Assembly: GCA_009760855.2 (NCBI GenBank)
Contig: WPIO01000049.1
Coordinates: 1,933,501-1,997,500, forward strand
DNA: 64,000 nt
Reading direction: 5' to 3'
From: Cristatella mucedo
Lineage: Eukaryota > Bryozoa > Phylactolaemata > Cristatellidae
This document shows positions 47,962 through 56,329 of this stretch, one piece after another; position 1 is the first letter of the stretch; the number at the start of each line of letters is the position of its first letter. The notes beneath the pieces were generated by a model. That model did no database searches. It saw only the letters and a list, made by a program, of their open reading frames with translations, and was not told where the DNA came from. A program made the position numbers and the translations under genes.

Positions 47962-48605
47962 GTGAGCGGCGGCGGCGACCGAGCGCGCGCGCGCGACGGG
48001 TCGGCCGGCGTCCGGCGGCTGGGCACCGCTGCCGGCATCGCGGCGCCAGCATCGGCCAGCGGCTTTCGCCTGACGGCTTTTGGCAGCACCGTCGCTTCGC
48101 CAGCGCAGCAGCGCAGTCGCTTCGCGCTCACCCAGCCGAGCGGTGCGCGCAAAGAGCGTCCGCTTCCGGGGCGCTCCCCGGAAGCGAGTGCAGCGAGCAT
48201 GGTTCGATGCAGGCTCGATGCTCGAGCCGTCGTTTCTGAGGGCGGCGTAGCTGCGGCAGCAGACGACGACGTCGCGACAGGGCGCGAACCGAGCTCGATA
48301 TTGAAAAAGAAGGCAACTCAATGCCTCGTAGATGTGAGCGCAATTGTCTGCAGAAATAAGCATCCTGCGGTGTCGTTCTGAACTCGGTCACGAACGGAAA
48401 TCCCGGTATTACGGTCGCGACGGTCGCGTATTCGCATCTAAACCATCAACTTTAACGCATAACGGTATTAACGGTTTAACGCATTTTACGCATCTTAAGT
48501 CTGGAGAGAATGTACGGCCGCGTAGTCGAGTCGTGTGAATAGGCGGGGAAAAGGCGGAAAAATGGAAGCGGAAAAAATGGTGGGATGCGGATGCGGCAGC
48601 TGATT
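47962..48605. other. Intron of gene 3, nothing recognised
   Basis: GC-rich start; stop-poor frames on both strands without domains. From 48400 a run of ACGGT/TTAACGCAT words hints at a decayed simple repeat. Confidence 0.35.
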
Positions 48606-48760
48606 TCTGCGCCAAGCTGGTTTGATCCAGCGGTTAAGGTGCTCGCCCCGACCAAGGTGTGGCTGAGGTCGTGGGCTCGAGCGCCGAGGCATACGTGAAG
48701 TGCCTGAATAGAGATTAAGTTCTCTTGGGGCGCTATACGAATTAATTATGTCATATTATT
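48606..48760 (+). mobile_element. SINE2: tRNA head with LINE-A-like tail
   Basis: A-box TTTGATCCAGCGGTTAAGG, B-box GTCGTGGGCTCGAGCGCC, then GTGAAGTGCCTGAATAGAG, ATTAAGTTCTCTTGGGGCGC and TATACGAATTAATTATG. The second half is homologous to the last 60 bases of LINE-A. Confidence 0.88.
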
Positions 48761-49404
48761 ATATTATAATCAATTCAAATAATTCAGTCAATTCAAGTAA
48801 TTCAAATAATCGCTGCTTTGTAACCGTTGCTAGTTTATCCAAGCCGTCGCTAGTGGCTGCGCTAAATATGCTGCTCTGAACAGTCGTAGCTGCGCTGCCG
48901 CTGCTCAGCTGGAAAAAATGGAGGCGACCGCTCGATGCTCGAGCGGTGGCGGCGGCGACGCGGCTTCTTCCGGTGCGTTTTTTTCGCCGCCGCCTCCGGG
49001 GGCCACCCGCGCCGCGACCTCGCCATGCATTGCCGCGACCTTCGCTACCCGACCTTCGCCGCGACCGACTCATTCCAATCGCGGCGCCGTTTGAACTGGG
49101 CCGTACGGGCTACCCCGTACTGGCTGGAACGACCGAGGGAGCACCAGGTGGCGGGTTAACCGGAGCCAAAAAGAAAAAGGATCTCGCGATGAGTGATGAT
49201 TGCCGCATGCAGGACATAAACGCGGTCGGTCCCTAGACGTCACCGTCGCACACGCTATACTTAAAGCTGAAATTTATTCGTTGTGACGACGAGCCTCAGC
49301 GGGCGAACGCTCGCGCGCGCGTTCGACCGCATTTTCCCTTCACCTTCACGTTTCGGCGTCCTTTCTATTTCTATCTTTTTTGTTGTTGTTGCAGGACGCT
49401 TCTC
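48761..49404. other. Intron of gene 3, nothing recognised
   Basis: GC-rich 48930-49150 with mirrored frames on both strands. No repeat or domain recognised. Confidence 0.35.
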
Positions 49405-49784
49405 GCACTAGTTTTGTACGCGAACCTTTGGAGACCTTGCATTTATTTTGTGTGCTCCCAAAGCATGGAACTCACTCCCGACTTGCAATCAGAACATCCC
49501 CTGACTTGACCACGTTTCAAAAGAACTTAAAAACACACCTATTTAGGACAGCATTTAGTGGATCCCTGTGATTCGTCATTCACGTGCTTATGCGTAGTGA
49601 CACTGTGCCTGTTGCCACTAACCACACTCGCATGCTGACCCTGTGCATGTCACCCCTAACCATGTTATTCATGTTGTTTGTTTATCATGCATGATATTAC
49701 TCACCATTCAATCGCGTTTCCCTTTGCAGCAAATGTAAAGCGCCTAGAAAGAGATTGAGCTCTCCGAGGGCACTTTATCAAGTG

Positions 49785-49818
<34 letters not shown>
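49405..49818 (+). mobile_element. LINE-A C-terminal end, untranslated region and (ATT)n tail
   Basis: Coding scraps EPLETLHLF and LPKHGTHSRL, or in the native frame GDLAFILCAPKAWNSLPTC. These are followed by the complete 3' untranslated region and (ATT)n at 49786-49816. The best copy for defining the 3' terminus. Confidence 0.93.
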
Positions 49819-49908
49819 CGTTGCAAAACAGCTGTTGCAGCCGTCGCCACTGAGCAGCCGCCGCTGAGCAGCCCTTAGAATCCCTGTGAGTTTAGCATTC
49901 GCACCATT

Positions 49909-50150
49909 AAAAGTAGCGGTTCCATTAACTAAAGCGGTGCTAAACTAAATGGAGATTATCCTGGATTTTACGGTCGGTTGAGGGATGCGAGATTAAAATA
50001 TGTAGCGGCCCCGTCAGCTTAAGTAAAGCGGCGCTAAAATGTAAATGGCGATTATCCTGGCTTTTTGCGGCTTTTTGAGGGGTGCGGGATCAAAAAGTAG
50101 CGGTCCTATTAATTAGAGTGGTGCTAAACCAATTGGCGATTAGTCTGGGT
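49909..50150 (+). repeat. Tandem repeat, 89-95 bp unit, about 2.6 copies
   Basis: GTAGCGG starts at 49913, 50002 and 50097. Each unit continues with TAAAGCGGTGCTAAA, GGCGATTATCCTGG and a TTGAGGGRTGCGGGAT block. A shorter GTCTGGGCATGAC repeat follows to 50190. Confidence 0.9.
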
Positions 50151-50361
50151 ATGACGTACGTCTGGGCATGACATGCGTCTGGGCATGACGCGTGCGGGTT
50201 GAGGCGTTCGGATTTCGCTGTCGCGGACTCTCAACCCCGAGGGCGACAACGTGGTTAAACCTATGTGGCGGCCGCCGCCGCCAGGTGTCGCTGCTTTCCC
50301 GCGACGCGCAAGCGCTCGCAGTCTAATTGCGAGGCGCGCGCGTGCGCTCTCCGCTTCGCAG

Positions 50362-50554
50362 ACTGACTCGGAGCATCGCCACGCTCGAGCCGCAAGTTCA
50401 AGAGATAGCGGAGCAGCTCTCGCGACTCGAGGCTCTGCAGCTGGTGAAGACCTCGCCGGAGATGGCCGAAAACTTTCTGGACCGTCCCGCCAGCGTCAAG
50501 CTGGCGCCTTCGCTGCAGGAGAAAATCGAGCGGAAGCGCAAGAGACTCGTGTAG
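50362..50554 (+). CDS. Gene 3 last exon
   Basis: The acceptor CTCTCCGCTTCGCAG ends at 50361. One base (A) completes the Arg codon split at 47961. The exon then encodes LTRSIATLEPQVQEIAEQLS, RLEALQLVKTSPEMAENFLD, RPASVKLAPSLQEKIERKRK, RLV and TAG at 50552-50554. The coiled coil continues to about residue 30, then a less charged segment and a basic C terminus that resembles a nuclear or microtubule-binding tail. Exact phase agreement with the 47961 donor strongly supports joining the two. The stop runs straight into a (GC)n tract. With the two preceding exons the protein is about 535 residues. Confidence 0.85.
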
Positions 50555-51719
50555 CGCGCGCGCGCGCGCGCGCGGCGTCACGCACCTCGCTTTCGGAAAG
50601 CGAGCGGACGCACGCGCGCGAACCTCTTGTGCGGAGGGATTCTGGTCCGTCGTCGTCGTGCGCCGTGCTCGGCCGTGCGCCGTGCTCGGCGTTGCTCGCT
50701 CACAGCGAGCGAGCCGGATGCGTGCCTGTCCGTCGCACACTCTAGCCAGCGGCGTGATTTTCACCGCAGTAAATACTTGCTGAGCACCGTAACGTTGAGA
50801 CGTTCTTTTCCTTGGTAACGGATCGAGGCTTGCAGGCTCTCCGTGCAGAAGCGCCGCGAAGGAACTGCTTCCGCTTCCGGCGCGCCGCTTGAAGTGCGCT
50901 GCGTGCTACGCGTGTGCGGGCTAAAATCTGGGGAAATCGCAGTAAACGGCCGCGAGTGTACGGCAAGATTATTTTACGCGCGACCATAGAAATGCTACTT
51001 TGCTAGTTAAAAATTAGCGGCATCAATTCGTAAGTACTCGCGCTTGTTGCACGGTGACGTTGCACATAAGGTGCATCTCAATTAACGAAGCCGCGGAGTT
51101 GCGGACTAGAAATAGCTTCTCTCAGACAGATTTGGAGCGATCGTTTCAATCCTTTGGAGCTGAAAGCTTAATCAACGAAAGTTTAGCGCTTTCAGCCTTC
51201 TTGCCTTCTTGGATTCGTCAGTATAGGATTAATAAATACTCCATACAAATTAAAACGTATGTATGACCTTATCTCGATTCAAAGAATTTAATTAACAAAT
51301 CCAGATTTCCGTAGCATAGTTCCCAGCTGGTTTTGATTAATCACTTAACTTCGATCATACAGTTTCTATCGATGCCTTGTCTTGTAGCTGGGACACGATA
51401 TTCAGTTATTCGATTCAGCCTGACTTCTGCCAGGTGTCTTAGCCGTTTTAGACAGACTGTGGTTGGATTAGCCAAATTTAGTCTACGAAGTTTAAACTAA
51501 AATTTAGGACCGTGGTCTAGAGACCCCTGAAATTGAGCGTGCGTATGTGAGTTGTCTACGTCTGTATGTGTGCATCGAGTATTTGGATACAGCTGCATGT
51601 GCGCGCTGCGTTTAGGTGCGTTTAGAAGTAGGACTGCATTCCACTCAACCATCGCTTCGCAGCAGTGAGAGGCAGCAGCACTGTACAGCAACACTGAGGC
51701 GGCGCGACACGGCGGCGTC
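50555..51719. other. 3' flank of gene 3; candidate polyadenylation signal
   Basis: (CG)n at 50555-50573, then a GC-rich stretch containing a CGCGC..GCGCG-flanked GCTTTCGGAAAGC palindrome near 50590. An AATAAA at 51231-51236 lies about 680 bases after the stop and could end the transcript. No gene in the rest. Confidence 0.35.
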
Positions 51720-51931
51720 TGTTCTTAGCCTAGCGGTAAGGCGAGCGTACATCACTGCTCGGATCGCAGGTTTGAGGTCAGCAGCAGGAAAAAACTAATA
51801 AGAGGTGTCTGCTGCACGAGGGCTTAAGACTCAATCTACTGCCACTGCATCGATGGAACCGCTAAGGCTCTACTGCCGCTGCACCGATGAAATCGCTAAG
51901 GCACTACTGTCGCTGCACCGATGGAACCGCT
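51720..51931 (+). mobile_element. SINE1 with tandemly expanded 3' unit, left part
   Basis: A-box TTAGCCTAGCGGTAAGGCG, a B-box-like GATCGCAGGTTTGAGGTC, then three copies of a CTACTGCCGCTGCACCGATG / GAACCGCTAAGG unit of about 36 bp. These correspond to the single CTGTCGCTATACAAAAGAGG / CTGCTAAA unit of ordinary copies. Interrupted by the LINE-B insertion at 51940; continues at 52251-52310. Confidence 0.8.
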
Positions 51932-51939
51932 AAGGCTCT

Positions 51940-52250
51940 GCAGGCCCTAGACTGTGGAACTTGCTTCCACAAATCTTACGCAACGACAAATACTCTCCTA
52001 CTGCCGACTATGGCACATCCTTTTCAGCGGTCCTGAGCTGCTACTTCTATGCTACTCACTACCTCAACTGCTCTCCTGACTCTGCTATGCTTCCCACTTT
52101 TTCTTTGTTGCGTGAGACGAAGTCTGTTGGCTACCGAATGCGTACCGAAAGCCGCTTAGGCTGTGAGTGTGCTAAACAAAACTCTCCTGCGTAACACCCA
52201 CATGGTCTTTATGACTTTGTGGAGTTACTGACGGAGATACATAACATAAC
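51940..52250 (+). mobile_element. LINE-B, 5'-truncated insertion inside a SINE1
   Basis: Encodes LWNLLPQILRNDKYSPTADY, AVLSCYFYATHYLNCSPD and RETKSVGYRMRTES, then runs into the untranslated tail and ends GGAGATACATAACATAAC. It is flanked by the 8-base direct repeat AAGGCTCT at 51932-51939 and 52251-52258, consistent with a target-site duplication. Confidence 0.9.
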
Positions 52251-52310
52251 AAGGCTCTATTGCCGCTGCATCGACGAGGCCGCTAAATCAAGTGCTCTTT
52301 ACTTTATAGC
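52251..52310 (+). mobile_element. SINE1, right part after LINE-B
   Basis: AAGGCTCTATTGCCGCTGCA, TCGACGAGGCCGCTAAATCA and a CTCTTTACTTTATA tail: the missing end of the SINE at 51720. Confidence 0.8.
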
Positions 52311-53149
52311 TGCAGCCTATGGGAAGTTCACCTGCACGCTTTTATCCAACGAATCGCCTGCTTGCCTGGACAAGCTTTGGTTTAAATGTTTTTGAAAAGC
52401 TGGTCAGTGCAATCATAATATTTCTAAAATAATTTTTAATCCTGAAAATCACGAGATTATTTTTCTGGAAATTGTGATACCGCCATCATTTGCTCTGATC
52501 CGAACGCTGTAAATGTCTGCCAAAAAAAATCGCTGCGAAGCTATTCTACTATCGTAGCATTATTTGGCACTGATATTCATTTTTAATACTCATCGCACTC
52601 AATCAAACTTTATTTAAAATATATTTCAGAAACAGCTAGTTGTGTGTGGATCCATGCAAATAAAATCTCTCGAGAAATATAAGCTATTAATTGTCTTTTT
52701 CCATAGAATTTTTTCGGATATTTTCAAAAGAAATATGCTTCGATCTACCTAAATACGGTGCACGATTCTACCTTAAGGATATGTTCACTGCATTGGTTTT
52801 GCAGGGCAGTACCAAATCTAGGCATTTCATAAGGTGCGCACTGGCGAGCGATCGACGGGGTCTAAAAGGCGAGCGGTCTTCTTAGAATGGGAAAAAACCT
52901 TGATACGAGATAGCAGGGACAATCTCACAGAAACTGATGCTGATGAGTCCAATGGGTGTGTTACCTTGTGGAAGAACTCTCGGTTTATCTCTCTTCCTGA
53001 CATATACTGTAAGCTAGAAGAACGGCTACACAATGATCGCTTGATATGGCGCTTACTTTGGAATGACCTACAGATATTATTCATGGATCTGATCAAGGCT
53101 TTTTGAATTTCAGATCCGCGATTCTGAGAACTTGTTCTCAATGAAGCTA
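52311..53149. other. No gene confirmed
   Basis: AT-rich to 52830. A 90-codon + frame at 52834-53106 (with LEWEKTLIRDSRDN and a Leu/Trp-rich end) overlaps a 104-codon antisense frame. Neither is recognised and no splice context supports them. Confidence 0.35.
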
Positions 53150-53261
53150 GGATTAGCTATAGCTAGACCACACATATATATTTATATATGGTCTAGCTAT
53201 ATAGCAAGGCATATAAATAAATATATATATATATAGGATTAGCTATAGCTAGACAATACAC
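53150..53261. repeat. TA-rich stretch with smaller inverted repeats
   Basis: TAGCTAGACC at 53161-53170 and GGTCTAGCTA about 20 bases later face each other around an ATATATATTTATATAT spacer. A third TAGCTATAGCTAGAC copy follows near 53238-53254. Confidence 0.85.
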
Positions 53262-53308
53262 ACGAGCACTATTGCAGGTCAGATAAATCCAGCCTAGCTA
53301 TAGCAAGG

Positions 53309-53372
<64 letters not shown>

Positions 53373-53419
53373 CCTTGCTATAGCTAGGCTGGATTTATTT
53401 GACCTGCAATAGTGCTCGT
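53262..53419. repeat. 158-bp near-perfect palindrome with (TA)30 core
   Basis: A 49-bp left arm (53262-53310) and a 49-bp right arm (53371-53419) are reverse complements with one mismatch (C/T). They enclose 60 bp of pure TA. Arms begin ACGAGCACTATTGCAGGTC and end TAGCAAGGCC next to the core. Confidence 0.97.
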
Positions 53420-53429
53420 ACGCCATTAG

Positions 53430-53680
53430 TAATAATAATAATGCACTTGATAAAGCGCCCTCAGAGAACTCAATCTCTCTCTAGGCGCTTTACATTTGCT
53501 GCAAAAGGAAATGCAATTGAATGGTAAGTAATATCATGCTTGATAAGCAACATGAATAACATGGTTAGGGGTGACATGCACAGGGTCAGCATGCAAGTGT
53601 GGCTAGTGGCAGCATGCACAGTGTCAGCACGCATAAGCACATCAAGGACGAATCACAGGGACCCACTAAATGCTATAATA
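53430..53680 (-). mobile_element. LINE-A 3' end (downstream of the palindrome)
   Basis: (AAT)n and CACTTGATAAAGCGCCCTC, then the full untranslated region in reverse, ending at the next LINE-A tail. No coding part remains. Confidence 0.92.
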
Positions 53681-54180
53681 ATAATAATAACAATAATGCA
53701 TTTGATAAAGCGCCCTCAGAGAACTTAATCTCTTTCTAGGCGCTTTACATTTGCTGCAAAAGGAGGCTGTCCTAAAAAGGCGTGTTTCAAGTTCGTTTTA
53801 AATGTGGTCAAGTCAGGGGATGTTCTGACGCAAGTCGGGAGGGAGTTCCAGGCTTTGGGAGCATACGAACTAAATGCACGGTCTCCAAAAGATTTGAGGT
53901 TTGTACGAGGTATTGATAAACTGTTGGATTCAGAAAAGCGGGTGGTACGAGGCTTGGCCTGATGGGGGAGTAGATCTGAGAGATAGGCTGGTGCCACAGA
54001 ATGAAGTGACCTAAAAGTGAGCGACAAAACGTTGAAGTCGAAAACGTTGCTTAACTGGTAGCCAGTGCAGGTCGGCAAGAAGTGGTGTGATGTGGCAACT
54101 GCGACGCTCGCGATAGACAAGCCTAGCTGCAAAGTTTTGCATCAGCTGTAATTGTCTGATTGCACATGTCATTAGGCCAG
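53681..54180 (-). mobile_element. LINE-A C-terminal region and 3' end, second copy
   Basis: A second (AAT)n and GATAAAGCGCCCTCAGAG start at 53681. The minus strand then encodes LQLMQNFAARLVYRERRSC, then GDRAFSSYAPKAWNSLPTC and TSPDLTTF with few interruptions. This copy lacks most of the long 3' untranslated region: the tail lies only about 20 bases from the coding end. The two copies are head-to-tail. Confidence 0.92.
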
Positions 54181-55338
54181 TAAGCTGTGAGTTACAGATT
54201 GACAGCTCTGGCTCCCGCTTTTCCAAGTTTGCGCTCCATAGTTTTGCTTGATTAATTGCTACTGCGGGCAATGCAACCGTGTACGGTGAGAGCATACGTC
54301 AATCTGAGTGAGAGGAGCAAGCGCATCTTCTCAGAGCATTGGCTCAGAGCTCTGATACAATTCCCACAGGCATGTGATGTGATAGATCGGGTGAATGTCG
54401 GATGGAACGCTGGAGCAGAAGGAGCGAGGACGGAGTTAGTTATTGTGGGCAGTATCGATCGATGTCTCACTGTTTTGCTAGTCACGGATGAGTTTCTCGA
54501 TGCAAGAGAGTATGCAAACTAAAGAGAGAATAAATAATCCGCAGCCCGATCCCAATGTTCCGACATTTGTCACTAGCAAGAGCTGGTGGCTTAGAGTCGC
54601 GGAATAATGTTGTATCGAGCCGGCGACGTATGTCATGAGTGGGGCTATGGACGTAAGCTGCGAGAGAAATAGAACCGTCCAGCATTCGCAATTAAGCAAA
54701 TAGGGGTGAGCTGCGACGTAAAAATGAATTCGCCTAAGACGAGAATAAGATGACTCGTGGAATTCTGAATAGAAATAAGACGGGAAAATCTTAAATGAAC
54801 TCACTATTCGTAATAAGGAGGCAAATAGATTACTTCCTTCTACCTTTGGCAGCTATTGGATCGACTCAGAACAAAATATTCAAGTTACAAGACGTCGAGG
54901 GGACAACGAACGGCAACGAACTACGTGAACCGAACGGTTGGAGCGGGAGACAAAAGGCTATTCCACCTCTAGTTTTCATTTACCTCAGGTATTGGATGGC
55001 GGAGAGAGCCTTTCGACGCGGCCTTAATTATAAGTTATAGGTCATAGGTTAGTATTTATAGGTTGGTAGTTTATAGGTTACAAGTTATGGGTGGGTAGTT
55101 TATCCGTTTTATCCGGGTCTTGGTAATTGCAAACTTGTCAAGGGCGTTGTCAATAGCGATGTCGCGGAATGAAGGAAATGAATGAAATATTTGAGTTCCA
55201 CGTGCTGAGAAGCGAGATATCTTTGGGAGCCTTCACGCACTTGAGATGTTTCGGATTTTTGTAACCTTGGCGAGTAACTTGCAGATGTTTTGCCTGCAAA
55301 AAAGCGGAAAAGAATTTGCCCGCGAGCGAATGTACAGT

Positions 55339-55341
<3 letters not shown>
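54181..55341. other. No gene recognised
   Basis: Frames up to 108 codons overlap on both strands without domains. Repeated GTTATAGGT-like words near 55040-55100 form a loose 15-20 bp simple repeat. Confidence 0.35.
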
Positions 55342-55424
<83 letters not shown>

Positions 55425-55425
55425 G
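55342..55425. repeat. (GA)n microsatellite
   Basis: About 80 bp uninterrupted GA. Confidence 0.98.
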
Positions 55426-56329
55426 TTTGAGAATGCCTCTAGGAAGACACGCTTAGATATGCATTGACAGACCGCATGCTCATGTGACCGGACACGCTTC
55501 GAGCGAGCCAATTTGTTTCATTTCTTAACGCCTACCAGCACGTGGAGAACGTGACTCAAGAATATTCAGCGGCAGCGAAGTATCGATATGCGAATCCACG
55601 CGGCGCTGCACTAGATAGGCGCATGCAGAAGGAGTCAAGGACTCCTTCGGGAACCGAAATTCTAAACGAGGCTAACGTCAGTCGCACCTTAGCGATGCGG
55701 ACAAGTAGTCAGCCTTGGAAAGCCAACCGAAGCTGCAACAAGTAAGCCACCGCAAGGGTACGAGCACGTGACACATACGAGGCCTCGTCAACATGAGCGC
55801 CAAGCTCGGCGCGTCTTTCTGACGGAGGAGCAGATCCGGCCGCGATAGTTGAGATCTTAAATGAATTAAATTGACCAAATCAATAAAATTAAATTGATTA
55901 ATTAAAAATTAATTAAACTAATTAAATTAATTAGATTACATTGATTAAATTAATTTAATTAAATTGAAGAACGAAGATTAATTGAGAAGATCGACGAACA
56001 GTTGAGGTAAAGCGTTACTGATACGCCATCTCTTATATTCCAGTTGGCTGAAAAAATGCGTTAAGTGCCTGTAGTTCCAAGTATTTAAAAAATGCACCGC
56101 AAGCGAGGCTCCTCTCCTGCCGTGTAAGTCGAGTTGCCAATACTTCGTCGCACATCGCTCAGGTAGCAAGTGGCTTGAGTTATCGGCCTCAGACAAAGCA
56201 GACGTCCTTACTCATCTCAAAGATGCCACGTCAAACAAGACTTTGCCACATCTTACAGCGATCGATAAATTCTTGCTATTCTGAGACGAGACTGCCTCTT
56301 CGATCCGGTTGGTCTGGACCAGATGGATG
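55426..56329. other. No gene; AT-rich TTAATT-repeat block inside
   Basis: From 55862 to 55978 the sequence is a dense set of ATTAAATTGATTAAT-like words, almost free of G and C. The flanks hold no recognised domain or repeat. Confidence 0.5.

Noticed and set aside
47285-48052. 255-codon minus-strand frame rich in Leu and Arg
   Set aside because: Exact antisense of the coiled-coil exon 47546-47961: Glu/Lys/Gln codons read backwards give Leu/Phe-rich sequence. It does not respect the splice sites.
52834-53106. 90-codon + frame (LEWEKTLIRDSRDN) as a gene
   Set aside because: An equally long antisense frame overlaps it; no promoter, splice or domain evidence. Possibly a transposon scrap.
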